From the NCBI GenBank assembly GCA_963785075.1, contig CAWATW010000010.1, positions 540,724 to 604,723 of the forward strand: a stretch of DNA of 64,000 bases. The letters run 5' to 3'. The notes beneath the pieces were generated by a model. It did no database searches. It was not told the DNA's origin and worked only from the letters and a program-made list of their open reading frames with translations. This DNA comes from JAOUGY01 sp963785075 (GTDB lineage Bacteria > Actinomycetota > Acidimicrobiia > Spongiisociales > ZC4RG35). The translations under genes and the position numbers were made by a program. Below are positions 35,163-44,009 of this stretch, in pieces (the first letter of the stretch is position 1; every line of letters starts with the position of its first letter).

Positions 35163-36443
35163 ATGACCAAGAACCGCACCGAGCTCGCCGAGCAGTTGGA
35201 ACACCAGTGGAAGACCGACCCGCGTTGGAGCGGCATCCGGCGCGACTACTCGGCGGCCGACGTGATTGCTCTGCGAGGCAGCATGCCCGAAGAGCACACC
35301 CTCGCCACGGCCATGGCCAAGAGGTTGTGGGACCAGCTGCACACCACCGACTACGTCAACGCCCTGGGGGCGTTGTCGGGTGGCCAGGCCGTGCAGATGG
35401 TGAAGGCCGGACTCCAGGCGATCTACCTGTCCGGGTGGCAGGTGGCCGGCGACGCCAACCTCTCCGAGCAGGTCTATCCCGATCAGTCGCTCTACCCGGC
35501 GAACTCGGCTCCGGCACTGGTTCGCCGGATCAACAACGCGTTGCGTCGAGCCGACCAGATCGCTTGGTCCGAAGGAGACGAGTCCACCCAGTGGCTCGTG
35601 CCCATCGTCGCCGACGGCGAAGCCGGGTTCGGTGGCGCACTCAACGTGTTCGAGCTCACCAAGTCGTTCATCCTGGCGGGCGCGGCAGGGGTGCACTACG
35701 AGGACCAGCTCGCCGCCGAGAAGAAGTGCGGGCACATGGGTGGGAAGGTCCTCGTGCCGACCAGCCAGCACATACGGACGCTTCGCTCGGCCCGCCTGGC
35801 CGCCGACGTGATGGGTGTGCCCACCCTGGTGGTGGCTCGCACCGACGCCAACGCCGCCAACCTGCTCACCTCCGATGTCGACCCTCGCGACCAGGAGTTC
35901 TGCACCGGCGAGCGGACCGCAGAGGGCTTCTACCGGGTGAATCCGGGTCTCGATCAGGCGATCGCCCGTGCCTTGGCGTACGCCCCGTACAGCGATCTGA
36001 TCTGGTGCGAGACCGCCCAGCCCGATCTCGACGAGGCGGCCCGATTCGCCGAGGCCGTTCACGCCGAGTTCCCCGGGAAGATGCTGGCCTACAACTGCTC
36101 GCCATCGTTCAACTGGAAGAAGCATCTCGACGAGTCGACGATCGCCGTGTTCCAGAAGGAGCTGGGAGCGCTCGGCTACAAGTTCCAGTTCATCACGCTG
36201 GCCGGATTCCACGCCCTCAACGCAGCGATGTTCGACCTGGCTCAGGGCTACGCCACCAGCGGGATGTCCGCCTACGTCGAGCTCCAGGAACGGGAGTTCG
36301 CCATGGAGTCGTCGGGCTACACCGCAACCAAGCATCAACGCGAAGTCGGAGCCGGCTACTTCGATCGGGTCTCGACGGTGGTGTCTGCTGGTGAAGCATC
36401 GACGCTGGCGCTGGTGGGGTCGACCGAAGCCGAGCAGTTCTGA
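35163..36443 (+). CDS. aceA: Isocitrate lyase
   Basis: 426 residues. Cleaves isocitrate to succinate and glyoxylate. The active-site hexapeptide is in EKKCGHMGGKVLVPTSQHIR near 190 with the catalytic Cys. Others are WQVAGDANLSEQVYPDQSLYP near 96, PIVADGEAGFGGALNVFELT near 145, NCSPSFNWKKHLDE near 315 and the C-terminal GYTATKHQREVGAGYFD. It is the short ICL1-type form. It follows aceB with AGGAGCAAC just upstream. A long inverted repeat follows the stop, perhaps the operon terminator. Confidence 0.96.
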   Translation: MTKNRTELAEQLEHQWKTDPRWSGIRRDYSAADVIALRGSMPEEHTLATAMAKRLWDQLHTTDYVNALGALSGGQAVQMVKAGLQAIYLSGWQVAGDANLSEQVYPDQSLYPANSAPALVRRINNALRRADQIAWSEGDESTQWLVPIVADGEAGFGGALNVFELTKSFILAGAAGVHYEDQLAAEKKCGHMGGKVLVPTSQHIRTLRSARLAADVMGVPTLVVARTDANAANLLTSDVDPRDQEFCTGERTAEGFYRVNPGLDQAIARALAYAPYSDLIWCETAQPDLDEAARFAEAVHAEFPGKMLAYNCSPSFNWKKHLDESTIAVFQKELGALGYKFQFITLAGFHALNAAMFDLAQGYATSGMSAYVELQEREFAMESSGYTATKHQREVGAGYFDRVSTVVSAGEASTLALVGSTEAEQF

Positions 36444-36448
36444 GAGCG

Positions 36449-36520
36449 CCCGTCGGGCGGCCATCGAACGAAAGATCTTGAATTCTTTTCGTGATCCGTG
36501 TTCGATGGCCGCTTGACGGG
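36449..36520 (+). terminator. Long nested inverted repeat after aceA
   Basis: CGGCCATCGAAC (36,458-36,469) pairs with GTTCGATGGCCG (36,500-36,511), and an outer CCCGTC (36,449-36,454) pairs with GACGGG (36,515-36,520). The 30-nt loop is AT-rich. It starts 5 bp after the aceA stop, so a terminator is the first explanation. The long loop and the downstream gene leave an attenuator possible. Confidence 0.55.
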
Positions 36521-36574
36521 TCGATCCGGAACCCGGACCTTGTTTGAATAGCGAGAGCGCGATTAGGGAGAACC

Positions 36575-37627
36575 ATGAGCAACATCGTCCACGTGGTGGG
36601 TACCGGGACCATCGGTGAGCCACTGATCGGCCTGCTGGCCGACGACCGTGAGGCGTTCGGGATCGACGAGGTCACCTTTCACAAGCGAACCCCACTCCTG
36701 ACCGAGCGAGGCAAGGTGAACGATCTCGTCCGTCGGGGGGCCGTCCTGTCCGTGGACGAGGACCGAAGGGGTGCGTTCGAGGAGCTCGGGCACTCTCCCA
36801 AGTACGAGGCACGCGAAGCGATCGAACGGGCCACCGTCGTCATCGACTGCACACCGGTGGGCAACCAGATGAAGACGGATTTCTACGAGGGCGCAGAGGG
36901 CCCGGTCGGCTTCATGGCCCAGGGCTCCGAGTTCGGATTCGGCAAGATGTATGCGCGCGGCATCAACGACGAGGCCCTCACCGAGGGAGACCGGTTCCTC
37001 CACATCGTGTCGTGCAACACGCACAACATCTCGGTGTTGATCAAGACGCTGGCCATGGACGCTGACGGAACGAACCATCTCGAAGACGGCCAGTTCCTCT
37101 GCATACGTCGTTCGAACGACATCAGCCAGGACGACGGTTTCGTACCTGCACCGACCGTCGAACGGCACAAGGACGAACGCTTCGGAACCCACCATGCACG
37201 CGACGCTCACGGTGTCTTCGAAACGATGGGCTACGACCTGAACCTGTATTCGTCGGCGCTCAAGCTCAACACCCAGTACATGCACGCCATCCACTTCCGT
37301 CTCGAGTTGGACAGCCCGATGACGGTCGACGAGGCCGTGGACCGGTTCGTCGAGAACAAGCGCGTGGCGATCACCTACAAGCGCTCGGCCAACGCAGTGT
37401 TCAGCTTCGGACGCGATCACGGCTACTTCGGTCGCATTCTCGCCCAGACCGTGGTGCCGGTTGAGACCTTGGCGGTGCGAGGCAACGAGCTCGTCGGGTT
37501 CTGCTTCACCCCGCAGGACGGGAACCCGCTGCTCTCCACGGTCGCCGGAATGCTCTGGTACCTCGACAAGGAACGGGTCGACGAGCGGATGGACGTACTG
37601 AGGCCGTACCTGTTCCAGGAGGTTTGA
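36575..37627 (+). CDS. Type II (archaeal-type) glyceraldehyde-3-phosphate dehydrogenase-like protein
   Basis: 350 residues, ATG with AGGGAGAA ahead. Rossmann GTGTIG at residues 9-14. VVIDCTPVGNQMK near 89 matches the archaeal D-G/C-x-P-K strand. The nucleophile region is HIVSCNTHNIS with Cys-148, and LCIRRSNDISQDDGFVPAP near 177 and THHARDA near 207 parallel the VRRAADP and SHHGPDV segments of archaeal GAPDH. This is the TIGR01546 class, which shares little sequence with bacterial GapA. It may be a genuine NAD(P)-dependent GAPDH or a relative with another aldehyde substrate. It stands alone after the glyoxylate operon, suggesting a role in gluconeogenic carbon flow (inference). Confidence 0.75.
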   Translation: MSNIVHVVGTGTIGEPLIGLLADDREAFGIDEVTFHKRTPLLTERGKVNDLVRRGAVLSVDEDRRGAFEELGHSPKYEAREAIERATVVIDCTPVGNQMKTDFYEGAEGPVGFMAQGSEFGFGKMYARGINDEALTEGDRFLHIVSCNTHNISVLIKTLAMDADGTNHLEDGQFLCIRRSNDISQDDGFVPAPTVERHKDERFGTHHARDAHGVFETMGYDLNLYSSALKLNTQYMHAIHFRLELDSPMTVDEAVDRFVENKRVAITYKRSANAVFSFGRDHGYFGRILAQTVVPVETLAVRGNELVGFCFTPQDGNPLLSTVAGMLWYLDKERVDERMDVLRPYLFQEV

Positions 37628-37703
37628 GCGGGGAGGTCGGAGGCCCGATCGGCTCGGTCATCTGCCTCTGGTGAACTGATCGCAGCTCCCGGATCATGGA
37701 GAC

Positions 37704-38636
37704 ATGGTCCGCACGATCGGGATTGCTGCCGCCGTGGCGATCGGCCTGTTCGTTGCCATCTGGGGGAGCCGGATCGCCGTGCGAGCAGCATCGCGGCTGG
37801 CGGCGGGAAGCCGGGTTCCGCCGTTTGTGATCGGGCTGACCCTGATCGCGCTCGGAACCGATCTGCCCGAGATCGCCAACTCTGTGATTTCGTCGATCTC
37901 GGGGCACGGCGATCTGAACATCGGAGACTCCGTCGGATCTGTGGTCACCCAGTCGACCCTCGTCGTCGGACTCCTCCCGTTCATCGCTGGTGGGTTCTTC
38001 GTAGGACGTCGAGGACTGTCCGCGCTCGGCGGAGCGACCATGATCGGGCTGGGCGCCGGGGTCATCCTGATGGCCGACGGATTCCTGTCACGTTTCGACG
38101 CCGGCGTCCTGATCGGGCTGTGGGTTCTGCTCTCCGCAGGCGTGTGGCGGTTCCTGCCCACTTCGGGTGAGCCCGAGCTGCCGCTGCGAGGTGGAATGAT
38201 CAGGCGTCTCGGTCTGGTCCTGGGTGGACTCGCCATGGTCGTGACAGGTGCGAGCGCCGCCGTGTGGGGGTTGATCTCGATCGCAGACCAGATGGGGGTG
38301 CCGGAGTACATACTCAGTTTCTTCGGTGCGTCGATCGGGACATCGCTTCCCGAGTTGGCCGTCACCATCACGGCGCTGCGTCGGGGCGACCGTGAGCTGG
38401 CGATCGGCGACGCCTTCGGCTCGTCGCTGATGGACGCCACGCTCTCGATCGGGTCAGGGCCGCTCGTCGCACCCGTCGCCGTCACATCGGCCTTGGCGGT
38501 GAGAGGCTCGTTGGCGGCGATGGCGGTCATCGGCCTCGTGGTGATCCTCCTTGTCGCCCGCGAACGGCACGACAGGCGTTCCGGGCTCGTGCTGCTCCTC
38601 CTGTACGCCGCCTTCTATCCGCTGCTGCTGGCGTGA
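37704..38636 (+). CDS. CaCA-family cation antiporter (YrbG-like)
   Basis: 310 residues, about ten membrane helices in two inverted halves. The two alpha-repeats are visible: GLTLIALGTDLPEIANSVIS near 46 and FFGASIGTSLPELAVTITAL near 209, each with the ion-coordinating G-T-x-L-P-E. It exchanges Na+ (or H+) for Ca2+ or a similar cation across the cytoplasmic membrane. Alpha-1 has Asp where Ser is common (GTDLPE). Length and topology fit YrbG. The following small gene may start by a GTGA overlap. Confidence 0.9.
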   Translation: MVRTIGIAAAVAIGLFVAIWGSRIAVRAASRLAAGSRVPPFVIGLTLIALGTDLPEIANSVISSISGHGDLNIGDSVGSVVTQSTLVVGLLPFIAGGFFVGRRGLSALGGATMIGLGAGVILMADGFLSRFDAGVLIGLWVLLSAGVWRFLPTSGEPELPLRGGMIRRLGLVLGGLAMVVTGASAAVWGLISIADQMGVPEYILSFFGASIGTSLPELAVTITALRRGDRELAIGDAFGSSLMDATLSIGSGPLVAPVAVTSALAVRGSLAAMAVIGLVVILLVARERHDRRSGLVLLLLYAAFYPLLLA

Positions 38637-38671
38637 ACGGTGATCGATCGCGTTGGGGTAGCGTTGTGGAC

Positions 38672-38944
38672 ATGGACGGGAAACTGCAACGGCAAGCCCT
38701 GACGGCGGCCGAACATGCAATCGAGGCACTGGGTCGTCGGGACCCGGCGGGGGCGCGTTCCGCCGTCGCCATCGCCGTCGAGCGCGATCAGCTCGGTGTG
38801 TTCGCGGCGCTCGCCGACGCCGTCTATCTGGCGGCTTCCCACCTCGAGGCCGACGACGAAATCGACGCTGCGACGTGGAACACGCTGGCCGACGCCGTCG
38901 GGCCCGGCCCACTGCAGGGGCTCGTCGAGCAGGCCCGAGGCTGA
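38672..38944 (+). CDS. Small helical hypothetical protein
   Basis: 90 residues from the ATG giving MDGKLQRQALTAAEHAIEAL. A GTG at 38,633 overlapping the antiporter stop would add 13 residues. Predominantly alpha-helical and rich in Ala and acidic residues (VERDQLGVFAALADAVYLAA, LEADDEIDAATWNTLADAVG). No family recognised. It sits in a tight run of genes between the antiporter and the PHP phosphatase, 8 bp before the latter. Confidence 0.55.
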   Translation: MDGKLQRQALTAAEHAIEALGRRDPAGARSAVAIAVERDQLGVFAALADAVYLAASHLEADDEIDAATWNTLADAVGPGPLQGLVEQARG

Positions 38945-38952
38945 CCCCGGGC

Positions 38953-39828
38953 GTGTCGGACTATCACGTTCATCTGCATCCGCATCAGCCGACCGACGCC
39001 GGCCCTCCGCAGGGCGAGTATCCGCCGGGCCTGATCGAGTCGTTCGTCGAAGCAGCGGCGGCGCGCGGCGTCGACGAGCTCGGGTTCACGGAGCACCTCT
39101 ACCGGTGCCGGGAGGCCGCCCCCGTGCTCGGCCCGTTCTGGGACCGCGAAACTCGACCGGATCTGGCGGCGGCGACCAAGAAGATGGTGGAGGACGACCT
39201 CACCTTGTCGCTCGAGGACTACGTGGCGGCCGTGACCGCTGCGAAAGACCGTGGCCTGTCGGTGAAGCTCGGTCTGGAAGTGGACTTCTTCCCCGAAACC
39301 TACGACGCGGTGCTCGACCTGATCGATCCCTACCCGTGGGACTATCTGATCGGGTCGGTGCATTGGGTGGCGGGGTGGTCGATCGACTCGTTCGAACAGG
39401 CCCACGAGTTCGATCGCCGCGGCGTCGACCAGGCGTGGGCTGACTACTTCGCGCTCGAAGCCGAGCTCGCACGGCGTGGCGGCGTCGACGTCCTGGCACA
39501 CGTCGACGTGTGCAAGAAATCCGGACATCGCCCCGACATCGAGCCCATCGGCCTCTACCGAGAGGTGGTCCAGGCTGCGGCCGCCGGCGGGCTGGCCGTA
39601 GAAGTGTCGAGCCAGGGGCTGCGCAACGCTGCCGACGAGGTGTATCCGTCGCCGGCGTTCCTTGCGATGTTCCACGATGCCGGCGTCCCGATCACCCTTG
39701 CCAGCGACGCCCACCTGGCCGAACAAGTGGCTCACGGGACTCGCGAGGTCCGCTCCGCGGCCCGAGCAGCCGGATACGACGTTCACCTTCGCTTCGACCA
39801 GCGGGCCCGGAGCGCGCATCCGCTGTGA
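38953..39828 (+). CDS. PHP-domain histidinol-phosphatase-like protein
   Basis: 291 residues from the GTG giving MSDYHVHLHPH. PHP metal motifs occur in order: DYHVHLHPH at 3-11, LGFTEHLYRC near 38, GLEVDFFPE near 105, GSVHWVAGW near 129, VDVLAHVDVCKKSGHRP near 178 and LASDAHL near 247. This is the HisK-type histidinol phosphatase layout of histidine biosynthesis, although PHP phosphatases with other phosphoester substrates exist and no his genes are nearby. Its stop overlaps the next GTG by 4 bp. Confidence 0.8.
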   Translation: MSDYHVHLHPHQPTDAGPPQGEYPPGLIESFVEAAAARGVDELGFTEHLYRCREAAPVLGPFWDRETRPDLAAATKKMVEDDLTLSLEDYVAAVTAAKDRGLSVKLGLEVDFFPETYDAVLDLIDPYPWDYLIGSVHWVAGWSIDSFEQAHEFDRRGVDQAWADYFALEAELARRGGVDVLAHVDVCKKSGHRPDIEPIGLYREVVQAAAAGGLAVEVSSQGLRNAADEVYPSPAFLAMFHDAGVPITLASDAHLAEQVAHGTREVRSAARAAGYDVHLRFDQRARSAHPL

Positions 39829-40562
39829 CACGGTTCATGCGCCTGCTGCTGTGGACGGTGGTGACGCTCGGCCTGTTGGCGGCGATCACCTGGTCGGTCC
39901 TCCTGTCGCCCCTGGCGGCGGTGGGTTTCAGGGAATCGGCTTGCGACGGCTCGAATGTCTGTGTGACACTCGACGCCGACGGGTTGGCGGCCGTGCCGCC
40001 GACGCCCTCCGACGTCGGACTCATCGTCTACCCCGGGGCCAGAGTGGTTCCTGAGGCCTACGCGCCGGTCGCAGAGCGGATCGCCGCAGCCGGATATCCG
40101 GTCCACGTTCCCCGCCTGACGGCCAATTTCGCCATCTTCGACCAGGATGCTGCGGCCGAAGTCATCGCGGCTCACCCAGAAACCGAGCATTGGGTCGTGG
40201 CCGGTCACTCGCTGGGTGGTGCGATGGCAGCGCGCTATGCGGCAGGTGATCCGGACGTCGTCGGCCTCGTCCTGTGGGCGGCGTATCCAGAGCAGGCGCT
40301 CGATCTGAGTGATCGGGATCTCGAGGTCGCATCGATCTCCGCATCCAACGATGGGCTCGCCACGACCGCAGAGATCGAGGCGTCCCGGGCACGCCTGCCA
40401 TCCGACGCAACGTTCGAGGTCATCGACGGCGGGAACCACGCCCAATTCGGCAACTACGGCGATCAGCGGGGAGACGACCCGGCAACCATCACCGCAGAAC
40501 GGCAGTGGGATCACGTCGCGGCAGCCACGATCGTCGTCCTCGACTCGGCGTCCACCGGCTGA
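39825..40562 (+). CDS. Alpha/beta-hydrolase, membrane-anchored or secreted
   Basis: 245 residues from a GTG overlapping the PHP gene stop. An N-terminal hydrophobic helix (about residues 5-28) could be an anchor or signal. The hydrolase core follows: VGLIVYPGARVVPEAYAPVA near 66, the nucleophile elbow WVVAGHSLGGAMAARYA near 125, and C-terminal GGNHAQFGNYGDQ with the catalytic His. This is the abhydrolase_5 type, seen as predicted lipoprotein or carboxymethylenebutenolidase-like hydrolases. The substrate is unknown. Confidence 0.8.
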   Translation: MTRFMRLLLWTVVTLGLLAAITWSVLLSPLAAVGFRESACDGSNVCVTLDADGLAAVPPTPSDVGLIVYPGARVVPEAYAPVAERIAAAGYPVHVPRLTANFAIFDQDAAAEVIAAHPETEHWVVAGHSLGGAMAARYAAGDPDVVGLVLWAAYPEQALDLSDRDLEVASISASNDGLATTAEIEASRARLPSDATFEVIDGGNHAQFGNYGDQRGDDPATITAERQWDHVAAATIVVLDSASTG

Positions 40563-40669
40563 ACCGCTTGGCGCCGTCGAGGTGCAAGCGGGCCGGACGC
40601 CTACCGTTGCGCCGGGACGGTCGACAGGGCTCGGTCTCCGGCCGCTCGCACGCTCGATAGACTCGTTGC

Positions 40670-41983
40670 ATGCCTTCCCCCTCCGTGTGGCTGACGACGC
40701 TCGGCTGCGCCAAGAACCAGGTCGACTCAGAGAAGGTCGAAGTCATGCTCGGCGAGGCCGGGTACGTTCTCGCCGACTCACCGGGGTCGGCGGACGTGGT
40801 GATGGTCAACACCTGTGCCTTCATCGAGGAGGCGCGCCGCGAGTCGGTCGACACGATCCTCGACGCCCAGGATGCCAAGCGTCCCGACGCCAAGACGATC
40901 GTCATCGGATGTATGGCCCAGCGTTTCGGAGTGGAGGTGGAAGAGGCACTCCCGGAGGTCGACGCAGTGATCGGCCTCGATCGCTACGGCGAGCTCATCG
41001 ACACGATCGATCAGCTCACGGGCAACCGGGCGCCTCTCCAGATCAAGCGCCGCCCAGTCATGGACATCCTCAACGTGGTGCGGCGTCCCACTCCGACGAT
41101 GCCGTACGCCTATGTGAAGGTGGCGGAAGGGTGCGACAAACCGTGCACGTTCTGTGCCATCCCGCTGATCCGGGGTGGCCAGCGGTCCCGACGTCCCATC
41201 GAGATACGTGACGAGGTCGAGGGACTCGTCGACGCCGGTGTGCGCGAGATCGTCCTGGTGGCCCAGGACCTGGCCGCATACGGCCGGGACTCAGACGAGA
41301 CCTGGAACATCGTCGACCTGATCCGCTTCGTGTCCGACGTCGCCGGCCTCCATGCGGTTCGCCTTCTCTACCTCTACCCGAAGGAGATCCGTCAGGCACT
41401 CATCGACGAGATCGCGTCCAACGAGCGGATCGCCTCGTACTTCGACCTCTCGCTCCAGCATGCGTCCCGTTCGCTCCTCCGAGGCATGAAGCGTCCCGGA
41501 GACGGTGATCGGTACCGCCGGCTGATCGAAGACATCAGGAGCTCTGCCCCGGACGCCACTCTTCGCAGCTCGTTCATCGTCGGGTTTCCGGGCGAGACCG
41601 AAGACGACGTCGAGCAGCTCGCCGAGTTCCTCCAGGACGTCCGCCTCGATTGGGCGGGCTTCTTCCCCTATTCGGCCGAGCAGGGCACACCGGCCGCCGA
41701 CATGGCGAACCACGTGGCACGCCCCGAAATCGAGGAGCGCCTGCGACATCTCCAGGCCATCCAGGAGGACATCACCGCAGACGCCAACGCAGCGACGGTG
41801 GGCGACGTGATCAGCGTGCTCGTGGACCAGGTGGAAGACGGTGTACCCGTCGGTCGGTCGTCGCGGGAAGCTCCTGAGATCGATGGGATGATCACACTCG
41901 ATCGAGGGCGCCCCGGCGATCTGGTCGAGGTGGAGATCACGGGAGCCTTCGGTCCCGATCGTGACGGGGTCGTCGTTTCGTGA
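40670..41983 (+). CDS. rimO: Ribosomal protein S12 methylthiotransferase RimO
   Basis: 437 residues. Radical-SAM methylthiotransferase that modifies Asp of ribosomal protein S12. The UPF0004 N-terminal domain has LTTLGCAKNQVDSE and VNTCAFIEEA cluster ligands. The radical-SAM cluster is CDKPCTFCAIP near 153. The hydrophobic core has YPKEIRQALIDEI and DLSLQHASRSLLRGMKRPGD. The C-terminal TRAM domain ends AFGPDRDGVVVS. LGCAKN and DSE distinguish it from MiaB, also present at 48.4 kb. Its stop overlaps the cinA GTG. Confidence 0.95.
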   Translation: MPSPSVWLTTLGCAKNQVDSEKVEVMLGEAGYVLADSPGSADVVMVNTCAFIEEARRESVDTILDAQDAKRPDAKTIVIGCMAQRFGVEVEEALPEVDAVIGLDRYGELIDTIDQLTGNRAPLQIKRRPVMDILNVVRRPTPTMPYAYVKVAEGCDKPCTFCAIPLIRGGQRSRRPIEIRDEVEGLVDAGVREIVLVAQDLAAYGRDSDETWNIVDLIRFVSDVAGLHAVRLLYLYPKEIRQALIDEIASNERIASYFDLSLQHASRSLLRGMKRPGDGDRYRRLIEDIRSSAPDATLRSSFIVGFPGETEDDVEQLAEFLQDVRLDWAGFFPYSAEQGTPAADMANHVARPEIEERLRHLQAIQEDITADANAATVGDVISVLVDQVEDGVPVGRSSREAPEIDGMITLDRGRPGDLVEVEITGAFGPDRDGVVVS

Positions 41984-43224
41984 TCGTCGAAGTGGTTGCC
42001 GTCGGCACCGAGCTCCTGCTCGGGCAGATCGTGAACGGCAATGCGGCGCAGATCGGTGTCACGCTCGCGGAGTCCGGGCTCGACGCCCATTATCAGCAGG
42101 TGGTGGGGGACAACCTCGATCGGCTCGCTTCTTCCTTGCGCCTGGCCATCTCCCGATCCGACGCCGTGATCATCACCGGCGGGATCGGGCCCACCCAGGA
42201 CGACCTGACCCGCGAAGGCATGTGCGCCGCGACCGGTCGCCCGATGGCGTTCAGCGACGACTATGCCCGAGCACTCCGCGAGCGCTTCGCGGCGTGGGGG
42301 CGTGAGATGCCGGAATCCAACCTGCGGCAGGCCGAATACCCCGAAGGGGCGGAGCTGCTGCCGAACCCCAAAGGGACGGCGCCCGGGCTCGTGCTCGAAC
42401 ACGAGGGCACGCTGCTGTTTGCACTCCCCGGTGTGCCCGAGGAGATGGCGCTGCTGATGGCCGACCACGTGCTGCCACGCCTCCGTGAGGCGGCGGGAAT
42501 CGACCGGGCCATCCTCAGCCGGGTCATCCGCTCCTGGGGAAGGGGAGAGGCGTCTGTCGGCGAGCTGCTGGACGACGTGTACCGGTCGAGTACCAATCCT
42601 TCGATCGCCTTCCTCGCCTCTGCGGGAGAGATCAAGGTTCGCATCACGGCCGGCGCTCCCACGATCGGCGAGGCTCGATCCCTGATCGAACCCGTGGAGC
42701 AACTGGTTTGTGAACGGCTGGGGTCATCGGTGTTCGGTTTCGACGGTGACACGATCGAGACGGTTCTCCTCCGACTCCTGGGAGAGCGCAGTTGGACCCT
42801 CGGCTCGGCGGAATCTGCGACGGGTGGGCTGATCGCCGCCCGCATCACCGCGGTGCCGGGTTCCTCGGCGGTGTTCCGAGGCTCGGTCGTCGCGTACGAC
42901 GTCGGCGTCAAGCAGGCGTTGCTGGGCGTGGACGACGAGGCGGTCGCGGCCGGCGTCGTGAGTGAAGCCATGGCCGTTGCGATGGCTCGAGGCGCACGTG
43001 ACGTGATCGGGGTGGACGTGGCCGTGGCCGTGACCGGCGCTGCCGGCCCCGACCCCCACGACGCTCCGCCGGGAACCATGGTCATCGGTGTGGCGACACC
43101 CGAGGGGGCGCGGGCACGAACCCTCAGGTTGCCAGGAGACCGGGAACGGGTCCGCACCTATGCCACGACTTCCGCGCTCCATCTGGTGCGTCTGGCTATC
43201 ACCGGGGCATGGTGGGAGGAGTAA
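41980..43224 (+). CDS. cinA: CinA-family nicotinamide-nucleotide amidase
   Basis: 414 residues from a GTG overlapping rimO (GTGA). Two domains: the N-terminal MoCF/COG1058 domain with VAVGTELLLGQIVNGNAA and ITGGIGPTQDDLTRE, and the C-terminal PncC amidase with SAESATGGLIAARITAVPGSS near 270 and AVTGAAGPDPHDAPPGT near 350. Together they process NMN and ADP-ribose in pyridine nucleotide recycling. cinA is near recA in many bacteria, including actinobacteria, and here lies 2.3 kb upstream of it. Confidence 0.95.
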   Translation: MIVEVVAVGTELLLGQIVNGNAAQIGVTLAESGLDAHYQQVVGDNLDRLASSLRLAISRSDAVIITGGIGPTQDDLTREGMCAATGRPMAFSDDYARALRERFAAWGREMPESNLRQAEYPEGAELLPNPKGTAPGLVLEHEGTLLFALPGVPEEMALLMADHVLPRLREAAGIDRAILSRVIRSWGRGEASVGELLDDVYRSSTNPSIAFLASAGEIKVRITAGAPTIGEARSLIEPVEQLVCERLGSSVFGFDGDTIETVLLRLLGERSWTLGSAESATGGLIAARITAVPGSSAVFRGSVVAYDVGVKQALLGVDDEAVAAGVVSEAMAVAMARGARDVIGVDVAVAVTGAAGPDPHDAPPGTMVIGVATPEGARARTLRLPGDRERVRTYATTSALHLVRLAITGAWWEE

Positions 43225-43757
43225 CGAGGTCGTTCGTGGCCGTGGATCTCGATCACGAGACCAGGCACGCACTGGCGGCTTCGATGGCCGGACTGTCGAT
43301 ACCGGGCAAGGTCGTCCCACCCCAGAACTGGCACATCACCCTGCGGTTCATCGGGACGATCGACGAGGTCGCTCTCGATCGGGTCGTCGCCGGCCTCGAC
43401 GAGCTCGATCTGGGACCCCGATTCGAGGTCGTCTTCGGGGCCTTGGGCGCCTTCCCCCGATCGAGCCGGGCGACCGTTCTGTGGAGGGCGATCACGGACC
43501 GTGCCGAGCGGCTTCCCGAACTGGCCGCCGACGCAGAGCAGGCGTGTCGAACCGCGGGTCTGGAGCCCGAGGACCGACCGTTTCGACCGCATCTCACCTT
43601 GTCGAGGATTCGTCCTGACCGCAACGTGAAGGCGCTGATCGACGACTCCTCCCCGCCTCCGGTGTCGATGACGGTCGCCCGGGTGTGCCTGTTCCGGTCC
43701 GTTCTCGGCGGTCCTCACGCCACCTATGAGATCTTGGAACGGTTTGCGCTGACGTGA
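43209..43757 (+). CDS. thpR: RNA 2',3'-cyclic phosphodiesterase
   Basis: 182 residues, overlapping the cinA end by 16 bp. 2H phosphoesterase superfamily: the two catalytic HxT motifs are WHITLRFIG near 38 and HLTLSRIRP near 129. Other family segments are RSFVAVDLD near 7 and FRSVLGGPHATYEIL near the C terminus. It hydrolyses 2',3'-cyclic phosphates on RNA. The older name is LigT. The same cinA-thpR-recA order is frequent in bacteria. Confidence 0.9.
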   Translation: MVGGVTRSFVAVDLDHETRHALAASMAGLSIPGKVVPPQNWHITLRFIGTIDEVALDRVVAGLDELDLGPRFEVVFGALGAFPRSSRATVLWRAITDRAERLPELAADAEQACRTAGLEPEDRPFRPHLTLSRIRPDRNVKALIDDSSPPPVSMTVARVCLFRSVLGGPHATYEILERFALT

Positions 43758-43827
43758 GCATCGTCCGGTGCACCCGGCGATCGATCGCACGCGATGCGGG
43801 CGTCGCTGATAACCTCCGGCGAGGCGT

Positions 43828-43911
43828 CCGACCCGCCGCCCAACCCCTGTGGGCCTTCCGCTCCGAGGCCCCTCGAAGGGGCAAAGGGGACCTCGTGAGC
43901 CTCCGGGTCGG
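43828..43911 (+). ncRNA. Structured leader upstream of the BtrH-like gene
   Basis: In the 252-bp gap after thpR, CCGACCCG (43,828-43,835) can pair with CGGGTCGG (43,904-43,911), enclosing a GCCCCT-CGA-AGGGGC hairpin (43,868-43,882) and conserved-looking GGGGACC. The fold resembles the closed multi-helix layout of a riboswitch, but I could not match it to a known class. The c-di-AMP (ydaO) consensus GGTGAATCC is missing. It starts about 180 bp before the ATG at 44,010. It may simply be a GC-rich 5' UTR. Confidence 0.3.
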
Positions 43912-44009
43912 GGCGTTTCCGCTCGTGGGGACGTCCGGTATCGACGTCGATCCGATGGGCGCACGATACGGCTGGAGCGGAGCCTGTCGTGACAGGCCCG
44001 GGAGATCAC

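Noticed and set aside
43800..43920. c-di-AMP (ydaO) riboswitch
   Set aside because: GC-rich arms and GGGGAC are suggestive, but the conserved GGTGAATCC and related elements are missing.
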